From assembly GCF_000382445.1 (NCBI RefSeq), contig NZ_KB905474.1, forward strand, positions 248,001 to 312,000: a DNA stretch of 64,000 nucleotides, in the 5' to 3' direction. Under the pieces are notes generated by a model. The model saw only the letters and a list, made by a program, of their open reading frames with translations, did no database searches and was not told the origin of the DNA. A program made the position numbers and the translations under genes. This DNA comes from Phocaeicola massiliensis B84634 = Timone 84634 = DSM 17679 = JCM 13223 (GTDB lineage Bacteria; Bacteroidota; Bacteroidia; Bacteroidales; Bacteroidaceae). Shown one piece after another: positions 8,552 to 17,193 of this stretch (positions are counted from its first letter, which is position 1; every line of letters begins with the position of its first letter).

Positions 8552-9280
8552 TTATACATAGTTGCGGATGTCGAAGTCCTCAATATTGTCCGGGACGACA
8601 AAATCCTTTTTCGGTTTCTTCAGCCGGATTTCGATAAGCCCCTTGATGCGGATGCTCATTTCAGACGAGCCGGTCATCAGCTTCTCGTACAGCTCCGTCC
8701 CTTCCATGTCGGTGAAGACCTTTGCCGCCCGCTCCCGTTCCGTCGTTGTCGCTTCCGGGTTCTTGGCGGTTCTGACCGCATCGTCTATCTCGTCGAAGCT
8801 GCTTCCGGATGCCCTCGGCGCGTCGGGCGTTTCTTCCTCCGGCTCGTCCTCCCCGAACTCCAGTTCCGAAGGCGTGAGGCTCGTGAAGGTTTCGTCGAGT
8901 TTATCCTCCGGGATTTGGGCGGGACGGGACACGGTTTCCGTGTTTCCGTCGTCAAAAGTAGCCTCTTCCTCCGTCAGCTCAATGCCTTTTTCCGAAGTGG
9001 CGGCTTCTTGCGTCGGTATGGCAGCGGTTGTCCGGGTCGATGCCATCCTGAAACGGCTCTTGCCGATGATGTCCGGGGTGTCTGCGGGCGGTATTTCCCT
9101 TACCGCTTCGGGCTTTGCCGCCGTGCCGCCCAACGACCGCCACACTCCGGCTATGCTTCTGAGGAAGCGGACAAGTCTGGTTTCCATGATCCTGTCATAA
9201 AGGAGCAGGAACAGGAACCACAGGTTGCAGCCGACCGATACGGTCAGCAGAATATCAGTCATGCTTATTGTTTCACTCAT
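8552..9280 (-). CDS. TraD-like conjugative transposon protein (DUF4122 type)
   Basis: A 242-residue protein with one N-terminal transmembrane segment (ILLTVSVGCNLWFLFLLLYD), a long acidic, Pro/Thr-rich linker, and a helical C-terminus (EMSIRIKGLIEIRLKKPKKD) ending DIRNYV. The composition and its place between the DUF3408 genes and traE match the protein usually called TraD in CTnDOT-like elements. Its biochemical role is unknown. The shorter protein at 26985-27431 has the same plan (N-terminal TM, acidic linker, C-terminal helix) and appears to be its counterpart in the second element. Confidence 0.75.
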   Translation of the reverse strand: MSETISMTDILLTVSVGCNLWFLFLLLYDRIMETRLVRFLRSIAGVWRSLGGTAAKPEAVREIPPADTPDIIGKSRFRMASTRTTAAIPTQEAATSEKGIELTEEEATFDDGNTETVSRPAQIPEDKLDETFTSLTPSELEFGEDEPEEETPDAPRASGSSFDEIDDAVRTAKNPEATTTERERAAKVFTDMEGTELYEKLMTGSSEMSIRIKGLIEIRLKKPKKDFVVPDNIEDFDIRNYV

Positions 9281-9301
9281 GCACGTTCTCTTTTTTGAGG
9301 G

Positions 9302-9655
9302 TTAAAATACTGCGTCGTAATTCCGGGCGTAAAGGCTTTTTATCGCCTCCTCGCACTGGTTGAAGTGGTGCGTAAGCACATGGTCGATGTAGGCGGACAG
9401 CGACAGCCGGTCATGCCCGATCACACGGGTGATGCGCATGATGCGGTCGTGGTACTCCGGGCGCACATACGCCATCTTTCCCTCGCGTGCCTTCACTTCG
9501 GCTTCACGGATGAACAGCCGTTCATAGTCCTTCTCACCGCATTTGCCGCATAACGGCACGGGGGACAGGATTTCCACACTCGCCTGCACTTGGGCAAGCA
9601 TACCGCCGCCGTCATGCTGCGGACTTCTGTTTTTCTGGTTCTTTTCCATATTCAA
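9302..9655 (-). CDS. DUF3408 protein (TraC-like)
   Basis: A 117-residue protein. A conserved C-terminal DUF3408 region (HDRIMRITRVIGHDRLSLSA, then DHVLTHHFNQCEEAIKSLYA) resembles a ribbon-helix-helix fold. Cys residues CGKCGEKDY precede it. DUF3408 proteins stand in pairs beside the ParA-like traA in Bacteroidales elements and are likely DNA-binding partition or relaxosome accessories. The start overlaps the end of the upstream DUF3408 gene by 4 nt. Whether the symbol should be traB or traC varies between annotations, so none is given. Confidence 0.85.
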   Translation of the reverse strand: MNMEKNQKNRSPQHDGGGMLAQVQASVEILSPVPLCGKCGEKDYERLFIREAEVKAREGKMAYVRPEYHDRIMRITRVIGHDRLSLSAYIDHVLTHHFNQCEEAIKSLYARNYDAVF

Positions 9656-10092
9656 ATCAAGTCTTCACGTTGTTTCTTGTACAGTTCGTTTATTTTCTCC
9701 TTGTGCTGTTCCAGATGTTGGCGCAGCACGGTGTCCACGTAGCCGCCTACCGAGATTTCACGCCCGGCGATGTCGTTCACGATTTTGAGAATCTTGCTGT
9801 GGACGTCGCGGCTGATATAGACGCACTGGCGCGTCTTTATCTCGTTGCGGCGGAGGAACAGCCCGGAATAGTCGTCCTCCTGCCGTTTGCGGCGGACGGT
9901 GTCCCTCTGCGGTTTTTCCTTTGCCGTGTATTGCACGGGCGGCGGTTCCGTTTCAGGGACGCTTTCTTCTTCGGGAGCAGGTGCGGGCGGCTCCTGCGCG
10001 TGGTACAGGGTCCCGTCCTGCCTGCGTCTGCCGATGGAGGCTATCAACAGTTCCTCGTCAATGCCTTCGGTGTTCACTTTCCTGCTGCCCAT
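9652..10092 (-). CDS. DUF3408 protein (TraB-like)
   Basis: A 146-residue protein with a Pro/Glu-rich linker (QEPPAPAPEEESVPETEPPP) and the C-terminal DUF3408 block QCVYISRDVHSKILKIVNDI followed by a GYVDTVLRQHLEQHKEKINE helix. It is a divergent paralogue of the adjacent 9302-9655 gene, with the same C-terminal layout. It lies 2 nt after traA, so traA and the two DUF3408 genes form a tight module reminiscent of ParA with DNA-binding partners. The function is inferred. Confidence 0.85.
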   Translation of the reverse strand: MGSRKVNTEGIDEELLIASIGRRRQDGTLYHAQEPPAPAPEEESVPETEPPPVQYTAKEKPQRDTVRRKRQEDDYSGLFLRRNEIKTRQCVYISRDVHSKILKIVNDIAGREISVGGYVDTVLRQHLEQHKEKINELYKKQREDLI

Positions 10093-10094
10093 GA

Positions 10095-10856
10095 TTATTG
10101 AGGTCTGATGATACGGCTTATCTCTTCCGAGAACTCACGGATGCCGCTCCCTTTCAGCAGGGACGCATCCATCGGGAAGATGGTAGAGCGGAACACGCTC
10201 TTGCGCTCTTCCGAGAGGTCGCGCCGGAACTTCTTGCTGTCGGGCAGGCGGGTGGACAGCACCGGCAGCCCCATCTCGGCTATCACATCCCCATACAGGT
10301 CGTAAAGCCCGTTCTTCTCCCTGCCGTCCACCATCGTCCAGAAGAGGTACAGCCCTTTTGTTTTCGCCTGTCCCGTCGTCATGAGGTTGTCGCGGAACAT
10401 CACGGCGAATTGCAGGGTGCTTTCCACGACAAAACGGTCGGCACTCATGGGCGCGAAGATGTAGTCCATCTGCGAGAGGGTCTTGACCACGCCGTTGCTT
10501 TTCAGGGTTCCCGGCATGTCGAAGAACACGACGTCGGGTTTCACCTTTTCTTCGGCAAGCATCCTTTCGGCATCATCGAGGGCGTTAAGGGCGTCGCTTG
10601 CGATGACCGGGTAGGCGTTCTTCCTTATCTTGCGGAAGTGGTCACACGCGAGTGCCTTGAAATAGAGGCTCCCGCCGATAAGTCCCGTTTCACGCTCACG
10701 CAACCCGTGTATGCTGTGCTGCGGGGCGTCGCAGTCTATGACGGCGACATTGTGTCCTTTCACGTTGTGGAGGTAGTTGGCGGCAAGTGCCGTGACGGTG
10801 GATTTGCCGATGCCCCCTTTCTGTGTTGCGAATGCAACGAATGTTTCATTACTCAT
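10095..10856 (-). CDS. traA: TraA, ParA/MinD-like ATPase of the tra operon
   Basis: A 253-residue ParA-family ATPase. The deviant Walker A ATQKGGIGKSTVTALAANYL is at residues 9-28, followed by VAVIDCDAPQHSI and VVFFDMPGTLKSNG. The start at 10856 (MSNETFVAFATQKGG) was chosen because ParA proteins begin about ten residues before Walker A. The frame is also open upstream to an ATG at 11144 (MKNEAFKYPANRFG), giving a 349-residue alternative with an N-terminal extension unlike ParA. It heads the minus-strand tra operon. Confidence 0.88.
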   Translation of the reverse strand: MSNETFVAFATQKGGIGKSTVTALAANYLHNVKGHNVAVIDCDAPQHSIHGLRERETGLIGGSLYFKALACDHFRKIRKNAYPVIASDALNALDDAERMLAEEKVKPDVVFFDMPGTLKSNGVVKTLSQMDYIFAPMSADRFVVESTLQFAVMFRDNLMTTGQAKTKGLYLFWTMVDGREKNGLYDLYGDVIAEMGLPVLSTRLPDSKKFRRDLSEERKSVFRSTIFPMDASLLKGSGIREFSEEISRIIRPQ

Positions 10857-11361
10857 GGTTCTGTTGGTTTTAATGGTTGATGAATTGTTTTCCTGCTCCG
10901 ATACGGAATCGGTGACATGTATATCCGCGTCCGCGAATCTCCGCCTGTCCGGTTCGTCACGTATCCGCTTCAACGGTGAGGCAGGGATTCGGATAACTGG
11001 TGAATGACGACATTGCGTCATGAAGTCATTGAATCCGTGAATCACCGCGTCATTGGAAAGCCGGGCATCCGAAGGTTCGGGTATCCGGTCTGGCAAATAG
11101 CCGCCGAAGCGGTTTGCCGGGTATTTGAAAGCCTCATTTTTCATATCTTCAAATCGTTCGTTTCTTGAATCATGCTGCAAATAAACAAGGATATTTTTGA
11201 ATCCGCACCACTTCCCCGGCAAGTGGCGGCATGTTGCGCCGGTTGGCACTGATTGTCCGGGGCAAGCCTCTGTCCGATACCGCTTTAAGGGCGTAACTTT
11301 GCACCCGAACGGCAGGGTTCGCCGCAGGTGGCGCAGCCCGGAGTTTGAAAGGTATTCCCCC
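10857..11361. other. Intergenic region between traA and mobA, mostly unassigned
   Basis: No gene is called here. The minus strand is open in the traA frame through 11144, so part may be a traA leader or extension. A weak promoter-like box on the minus strand (TTTATTTG near 11178) lies just upstream of the ATG at 11144. Small inverted repeats such as ATCCGAA/TTCGGGTAT near 11070-11090 are present. The rest shows no recognisable signal. Confidence 0.4.
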
Positions 11362-11566
11362 AATCCGTCCCCGACGGATTTTTATGTTCGTCTGAACATA
11401 GCAAGATGTCTTTTCAGCCGCTCAAAACGTTTTGAGCAGCCACGAAAAGCACTTGCCCTTGCAGGGGGCGGGCTTCCTCTCCGAAGTCGGGAAGCCTTTC
11501 AAACCTGCGGTGTCTGTGCCAAGAAGCGGCGGCTTATGCCGTCCATCCGCTAAATCCAAAGTTTAT
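11362..11566 (+). other. Candidate oriT / mobA leader with three consecutive inverted repeats
   Basis: Three palindromes follow each other. The first is 11362-11380 (AATCCGTC ccc GACGGATT, followed by TTT, terminator-like). The second is 11383-11400 (TATGTTC gtct GAACATA). The third is a perfect 18-bp palindrome at 11420-11437 (GCTCAAAACGTTTTGAGC). A G/C-rich tract with the inverted pair GCCC/GGGC follows at about 11455-11472. Origins of transfer in Bacteroides elements usually lie directly upstream of the mob genes. The position fits, but no nick site can be assigned from sequence alone. Confidence 0.45.
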
Positions 11567-11992
11567 ATGAAAGAGAAAAGAAACAAGACCGGGAGAAATC
11601 CCAAACTTGATCCGGCGGTGTTCCGCTACACCGTCCGTTTCAACGAGGAGGAACACAACCGTTTCCTCGCCATGTTCGAGAAGTCGGGCGTTTACGCCAA
11701 GTCGGTTTTCATCAAGGCGCACTTCTTCGGGCAGCCGTTCAGGGTGCTGAAAGTGGACAGGACGCTGGTGGATTACTACACCAGACTGTCCGATTTCCAT
11801 GCGCAGTTCCGCGCGGTAGGCACGAACTACAACCAAGTCGTGAAGGAACTCAGGCTGCATTTTTCCGAGAAAAAGGCGATGGCGTTGCTCTACAAGCTGG
11901 AGCAACAGACCGTCGAACTCGTGAAACTGAGCCGTCAGATTGTGGAACTTTCAAGGGAAATGGAGGCGAAATGGTCGCAAAAATCAGTGTAG
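11567..11992 (+). CDS. mobA: MobA, mobilization accessory protein
   Basis: A 141-residue basic protein starting at 11567 (MKEKRNKTGRNPKLDPAVFR). A ribbon-helix-helix-like segment (YTVRFNEEEHNRFLAMFEKS) is followed by a helical region with AVGTNYNQVVKELR and a C-terminal coiled coil (LYKLEQQTVELVKLSRQIVE). This is the small relaxosome protein usually called MobA in Bacteroidales; it is thought to bind oriT and assist nicking. The open frame upstream to 11432 crosses palindromes and is not used. Its end overlaps mobB by 22 nt. Confidence 0.88.
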   Translation: MKEKRNKTGRNPKLDPAVFRYTVRFNEEEHNRFLAMFEKSGVYAKSVFIKAHFFGQPFRVLKVDRTLVDYYTRLSDFHAQFRAVGTNYNQVVKELRLHFSEKKAMALLYKLEQQTVELVKLSRQIVELSREMEAKWSQKSV

Positions 11993-13221
11993 GAAAGTCG
12001 TTGTACGGCGCGCTTGCCTACAACGGGGAAAAGATCAACGAGGCGAAAGGGCGTCTGCTCACCACCAACCGCATCTACAATGACGGCACGGGGACGGTGG
12101 ACATACGCAAGGCGATGGAGGGCTTTCTTGCCTGTATGCCGGAGCATACGAGGGTGGAGAAACCGGTACTCCATATCTCTCTCAACCCGCATCCCGACGA
12201 CGTGCTGACCGACACGGAATTGCAGGACATCGCACGCGAGTATCTGGAGAAACTCGGCTACGGCAACCAGCCGTACCTTGTTGTCAAGCACGAGGACATA
12301 GACCGCCACCATCTGCATATCGTGACAATCAATGTGGATGAGAAAGGCAGGCGGCTCAATCAGGATTTCCTTTTCCGTCGCAGCGACCGCATCCGGCGGG
12401 AACTGGAACAAAAGTACGGGCTGCACCCGGCGGAACGTAAGAATCAACGGATAGAGAACCCGCTGCGCAAGGTGGACGCTTCGGCGGGCGACGTGAAGAG
12501 GCAGATCGGGAATACCGTCAAGGCTCTGAACGGACAGTACCGTTTCCAGACGATGGGTGAATACCGCGCCCTCCTTTCCTTATATAATATGACGGTGGAG
12601 GAAGCGCGGGGAAACGTGCGCGGACGCGAGTATCACGGGCTGGTCTATTCCGTCACCGATGATGCCGGGAATAAGACGGGCAACCCGTTCAAGTCCTCGC
12701 TTTTCGGGAAGTCCGCCGGCTATGAAGCCGTGCAGAAGAAGTTTGCCCGTTCCAAGCAGGAGATTAAGGACCGGAAACTCGCCGACATGACAAAACGCGC
12801 CGTCCTTTCCGTGCTTGAAGGCACGTATGACAAGGAGAAGTTCGTTTCGCGGCTCAGGGAGAAGGGTATCGACACCGTGCTGCGCTATACGGAGGAAGGA
12901 CGCATCTACGGAGCCACGTTCATCGACCACCGCACGGGCTGCGTGCTGAATGGCTCGCGCATGGGCAAGGAGCTTTCCGCCAACGCCTTGCAGGAACACT
13001 TCACGCTGCCTTATGCCGGACAGCCGCCGATTCCGCTGTCCGTTCCGGTGGAAACAGGAGAGGATATGCGCAGACAGACCGCATCCGACCACGAGGACAC
13101 GGTGGGCGGTGTCGGTCTGCTCACTCCCGAAGGTCCGGCAGTGGATGCCGAGGAGGAAGCCTTTATCCGGGCGATGCAGCGCAAGAAGAAAAAGAAAAGG
13201 CGCAAGGGCTTGGGAATGTAA
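11971..13221 (+). CDS. mobB: MobB relaxase (MOB_P-like nuclease)
   Basis: A 416-residue relaxase. The metal-binding histidine motif VKHEDIDRHHLHIVTINVD is at about residues 105-123, with a candidate N-terminal catalytic Tyr in GKSLYGALAYN. A basic C-terminus ends RKKKKKRRKGLGM. It should nick oriT, bind the 5' end covalently and pilot the strand to the coupling protein. It overlaps mobA by 22 nt and is 32 nt from mobC, forming the typical mobABC operon. Confidence 0.93.
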   Translation: MVAKISVGKSLYGALAYNGEKINEAKGRLLTTNRIYNDGTGTVDIRKAMEGFLACMPEHTRVEKPVLHISLNPHPDDVLTDTELQDIAREYLEKLGYGNQPYLVVKHEDIDRHHLHIVTINVDEKGRRLNQDFLFRRSDRIRRELEQKYGLHPAERKNQRIENPLRKVDASAGDVKRQIGNTVKALNGQYRFQTMGEYRALLSLYNMTVEEARGNVRGREYHGLVYSVTDDAGNKTGNPFKSSLFGKSAGYEAVQKKFARSKQEIKDRKLADMTKRAVLSVLEGTYDKEKFVSRLREKGIDTVLRYTEEGRIYGATFIDHRTGCVLNGSRMGKELSANALQEHFTLPYAGQPPIPLSVPVETGEDMRRQTASDHEDTVGGVGLLTPEGPAVDAEEEAFIRAMQRKKKKKRRKGLGM

Positions 13222-13253
13222 TCGAGGTATCAACAATCAAAAATTTTCAATCT

Positions 13254-15263
13254 ATGTCACAACAAGAAGACGATTTGAGGGCATTGGCGAAAATCATGGA
13301 TTTTCTGCGTGCCGTGAGTATTATTTTAGTGGTCATGAACGTGTACTGGTTCTGCTATGAAGCCATACGGCTATGGGGCGTGGACATCGGCGTGGTGGAC
13401 AGAATCCTGATGAACTTCGACCGCACGGCGGGGCTGTTCCGTTCCATCCTCTACACGAAACTGTTTGCCGTTCTCCTGCTTGCCCTGTCCTGTCTGGGGA
13501 CAAAGGGTGTGAAGGGAGAGAAAATCACTTGGGGAAGAATCTGGACGGCACTTGCCGCAGGGTTCGTGCTGTTCTTCCTCAATTGGTGGATACTGGCATT
13601 GCCGCTGCCGGTTGAAGCGGTGACGGGGCTTTACGTGCTGACCGTAGGCACGGGCTATGTATGCCTGCTGATGGGCGGTCTGTGGATGAGCCGCCTGTTG
13701 AAGCATAACCTCATGGATGACGTGTTCAACAACGAGAACGAGAGCTTCATGCAGGAAACACGGCTTATCGAAAGCGAGTATTCGGTCAATCTGCCCACAC
13801 GCTTTTATTACAGGAAACGTTGGAACAACGGCTGGATCAATGTCGTGAATCCGTTTCGTGCGTCCATCGTGTTGGGTACGCCGGGCAGCGGAAAGTCATA
13901 CGCGGTAGTAAACAATTTCATCAAGCAGCAGATTGAGAAGGGCTTCTCGATGTATGTCTATGATTTCAAATTCAGTGACTTGTCCACGATTGCCTATAAT
14001 CATCTGCTCAACCACCCGGAGGGGTACAAGGTGAAGCCGAAGTTTTATGTGATAAACTTCGACGACCCGCGACGCTCGCACCGTTGCAATCCCATTCACC
14101 CGGACTTCATGGAGGACATCACGGACGCTTACGAGAGCGCGTACACCATCATGCTCAACTTAAATAAAAGTTGGGTGCAGAAGCAGGGCGACTTCTTTGT
14201 GGAATCGCCCATCATCCTTTTCGCGGCTATCATCTGGTATCTTAAAATTTTTCAGAACGGCAAGTATTGCACGTTCCCCCATGCCATCGAGTTCCTGAAC
14301 CGCCGCTATGAGGATATTTTCCCGATTCTGACCTCTTATCCCGAACTGGAGAACTATCTCTCACCGTTCATGGACGCATGGCTCGGAGGGGCTGCCGAGC
14401 AGTTGATGGGGCAGATCGCATCGGCGAAAATTCCACTGTCACGCATGATTTCCCCGCAGCTCTATTGGGTGATGTCGGACAGCGAGTTCACGCTGGACAT
14501 CAACAATCCCGAAGAGCCGAAAATCCTCTGTGTGGGCAACAATCCGGACCGTCAGAACATTTACGGGGCGGCTCTCGGTCTGTATAATTCCCGTATCGTG
14601 AAGCTCATCAACAAGAAAGGGATGTTGAAGTCGTCAGTTATCATCGACGAGCTTCCGACGATATATTTCAAGGGGCTGGACAACCTTATCGCCACCGCAC
14701 GAAGCAACAAGGTTGCCGTATGTCTGGGATTTCAGGATTTCAGCCAGTTGGTGCGTGACTATGGCGATAAAGAAGCCAAAGTCGTGATGAATACTGTCGG
14801 AAATATCTTCTCCGGTCAGGTGGTGGGCGAAACCGCCAAGACGCTTTCGGAGCGGTTCGGAAAGGTGTTGCAAAAACGGCAGTCTATCTCTATCAACCGG
14901 CAGGACGTTTCTACATCCATCAACACGCAGATGGACGCGCTTATCCCGCCGAGCAAGATTTCCGGATTGACGCAGGGCATGTTTGTCGGTTCGGTGTCCG
15001 ACAACTTCAACGAGCGTATCGAGCAGAAGATTTTCCACTGTGAGATTGTCGTGGATGCCGAGAAGGTGAAACGCGAGGAGAAAGCCTACAAGCCGATACC
15101 CATCATTACCGACTTCACGGACGAGGATGGCAAAGACTGCATGAAGGAAACAGTGCAGGCGAATTACAGGCGCATCAAGGAGGAGGTGAAACAGATTGTT
15201 CAGGAAGAGTTGGAACGCATCGCTAATGACGAAAATCTGAAACATCTGTTGCAGCAGAAATAG
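13254..15263 (+). CDS. mobC: MobC, VirD4-type coupling protein (T4CP)
   Basis: A 669-residue coupling ATPase. Several N-terminal transmembrane segments (about residues 20-40, 60-80, 95-115 and 125-145) precede Walker A VLGTPGSGKSYAVV near residue 207 and Walker B SSVIIDELPTIYF near 462. The C-terminal VETAKTLSERFGK region is typical of TraG/TraD-type couplers. It links the relaxosome to the TraG-powered channel encoded by the divergent tra operon. A distant paralogue with the same layout is at 43286-45472. Confidence 0.94.
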   Translation: MSQQEDDLRALAKIMDFLRAVSIILVVMNVYWFCYEAIRLWGVDIGVVDRILMNFDRTAGLFRSILYTKLFAVLLLALSCLGTKGVKGEKITWGRIWTALAAGFVLFFLNWWILALPLPVEAVTGLYVLTVGTGYVCLLMGGLWMSRLLKHNLMDDVFNNENESFMQETRLIESEYSVNLPTRFYYRKRWNNGWINVVNPFRASIVLGTPGSGKSYAVVNNFIKQQIEKGFSMYVYDFKFSDLSTIAYNHLLNHPEGYKVKPKFYVINFDDPRRSHRCNPIHPDFMEDITDAYESAYTIMLNLNKSWVQKQGDFFVESPIILFAAIIWYLKIFQNGKYCTFPHAIEFLNRRYEDIFPILTSYPELENYLSPFMDAWLGGAAEQLMGQIASAKIPLSRMISPQLYWVMSDSEFTLDINNPEEPKILCVGNNPDRQNIYGAALGLYNSRIVKLINKKGMLKSSVIIDELPTIYFKGLDNLIATARSNKVAVCLGFQDFSQLVRDYGDKEAKVVMNTVGNIFSGQVVGETAKTLSERFGKVLQKRQSISINRQDVSTSINTQMDALIPPSKISGLTQGMFVGSVSDNFNERIEQKIFHCEIVVDAEKVKREEKAYKPIPIITDFTDEDGKDCMKETVQANYRRIKEEVKQIVQEELERIANDENLKHLLQQK

Positions 15264-15361
15264 CCGACAGGAGGCAGTCGGTAACGGAAACGGGCGGGAC
15301 AAGTTTGATACCTTGTTCTGCCCCGTTATAAGCATATTATTACCAAGTAGTTAAATATAAA

Positions 15362-15407
15362 GCAAAAAACAGATGATGGCAAACAATATCGCATCATCTG
15401 TTTTTGC
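15362..15407. terminator. Bidirectional terminator between mobC and gajB
   Basis: A near-perfect hairpin: GCAAAAAACAGATGATG (15362-15378) pairs with CATCATCTGTTTTTGC (15392-15407). The A and T runs lie in the outer stem, so it can stop transcription from both sides. It sits exactly between the convergent ends of mobC (15263) and gajB (15408), at the left edge of the AT-rich defence island. Confidence 0.85.
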
Positions 15408-17189
15408 TTAGAACAATTTATTTCTCCAACAATCGATATCGTCTGATGGAACGGCTATCCATAACATTTTTTTAGGTCGTGTACATGCAACATACACAAT
15501 GCGGAGTTCTTCATTATTGTCAACAGAATACTTTGCAGGATTATTCAAAATCGTTGCATAGTTCGTGCTGACAGCTTTTTTAGATAGAAATACTAAAATA
15601 GCCTCCAATGTCATGCCTTTTACCGAATGAATTGTTTTCAGGTAAGGTCGCTCTTGCCGAAAGAGATGATTTACTGTTCTAAAAAGCGATTCAATACGGA
15701 CATTCGCCTTGCCCAAATCAACAGTTAGATTTATGCCCGTTTGTTGAAGTTCCGTAATCCAATTAGACAGTGTATTATTCGTTGAAGGTAATTTTTGAAT
15801 AAACTCAACCATTTCTGCTCTATGTCTTCTAAACCCTACTTCCCCTATTTCTTTTCGTATTGTACTTGCGGGAACATACCGTACTCGCTTTGTTATTTTA
15901 TAGCAACCTTTTTCTATAAGAGATAGTCCGTCAGTATATTTTCCATGATCAATCAAATATTTTCCATATACAATATCTCTAACGCCGTAGTGTCCGTTTA
16001 TCCACGGACTATTCTGTCTTGATGAGCTATCATTGTTTACTAATCCAAAGTTTGTTTCGCCAAACTTTTGTCCTCGAAATACAACTGCATATTCAGATTC
16101 ATCCAATCCCATCTCATTGCATTTTTCGATGAAATGATTCGTAATTTGATTGACAGATTCCGGCGTGTCGAGATGCCCTTTAATACATGGCTCGTCTGTG
16201 TAATCCTTGTCACTTGCTATTGAACACATTTCATTTCCTGAGAAACGATTAGCTAATTGACATATTTTTTCGGAGCTACGTCTATTTTCCGACAAATCCA
16301 ATGAATGCCAATCTGGATTATTGTATTTTTCCATAAATAAATGTGGACTGGCAGTATTCCATTCAAAAATTGCTTGGTCAGGATCCCCAATCAACATAAT
16401 AGATTCCGCTCCATATTGAGATAATTTATCAATTATAGCCATTTGCAACTCTGTTGTGTCTTGAGCTTCATCAATTATCAATATAGGAAATCTACGGACA
16501 AGATTTTGTGTTATTGAAGGATATTTATCTAATATTCTGAATGTAAAATATATCGCATCTGCCTGATTGAACTTGCCTGCATTGAAATGTTTCCATTTCA
16601 TCTCTTTCAATTCAGATATAATCTTTTTAGGTGAACCATCTTTCTTATTGGGATTATCCCAATCCGCTTTTCCGAAATGATATGACTGATATGGGGCTAA
16701 TCGCAATAATTGGTCATTAAGCCCAAATGATATGAGATCGAAATAGTAGTTGGTATCACGAGATGTAATTATTCGTTCACCGTGCTTACCCCTAATATAT
16801 CTTGTTTGGGTCGGATCATAATCAAACCATTTATTAAATGCGGTTCCTACTATTTCAGGACGACAATCACATCCCATAACTAAATGGGCATAAGGCAGAA
16901 ATATGTAAGTATTTATAAAACTATCAATCGTCCCTATAAATGAAGGATAACCTATATTTCGACAACCGAATGTCTCTTTAAGTTCTTTTTGTATAACCTC
17001 ACATGCAGTGTTGGTAAAAGATATGGCTGCAATTCCTCGGTGTCTCGATAAATTATTCTCTCGTAAAAGTTTTGCCATACGCGCAGCCACAGAGAAAGTC
17101 TTTCCACTTCCCGGACAGGCTTTCACGACAATTCTCGGCTCGTTGCAACCTACAACAGCTTGTTGTTGTGCTGATAATTGAATATCCAT
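15408..17189 (-). CDS. gajB: GajB, UvrD/Rep-like helicase of the Gabija defence system
   Basis: A 593-residue SF1 helicase-like protein. Walker A VKACPGSGKTFSVAAR is at about residues 22-37, Walker B ILIIDEAQDTTELQ near 240, motif III GDPDQAIFEWNT near 267, and C-terminal motifs HSVKGMTLEAILVFLS and VYVACTRPKKMLWIAV after 520. In Gabija, GajB senses DNA ends or single strands and works with the GajA nuclease against phage. It follows gajA by 4 nt on the same strand. It is markedly more AT-rich than the mob and tra genes, consistent with separate acquisition. Confidence 0.9.
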   Translation of the reverse strand: MDIQLSAQQQAVVGCNEPRIVVKACPGSGKTFSVAARMAKLLRENNLSRHRGIAAISFTNTACEVIQKELKETFGCRNIGYPSFIGTIDSFINTYIFLPYAHLVMGCDCRPEIVGTAFNKWFDYDPTQTRYIRGKHGERIITSRDTNYYFDLISFGLNDQLLRLAPYQSYHFGKADWDNPNKKDGSPKKIISELKEMKWKHFNAGKFNQADAIYFTFRILDKYPSITQNLVRRFPILIIDEAQDTTELQMAIIDKLSQYGAESIMLIGDPDQAIFEWNTASPHLFMEKYNNPDWHSLDLSENRRSSEKICQLANRFSGNEMCSIASDKDYTDEPCIKGHLDTPESVNQITNHFIEKCNEMGLDESEYAVVFRGQKFGETNFGLVNNDSSSRQNSPWINGHYGVRDIVYGKYLIDHGKYTDGLSLIEKGCYKITKRVRYVPASTIRKEIGEVGFRRHRAEMVEFIQKLPSTNNTLSNWITELQQTGINLTVDLGKANVRIESLFRTVNHLFRQERPYLKTIHSVKGMTLEAILVFLSKKAVSTNYATILNNPAKYSVDNNEELRIVYVACTRPKKMLWIAVPSDDIDCWRNKLF

Positions 17190-17193
17190 ACTT

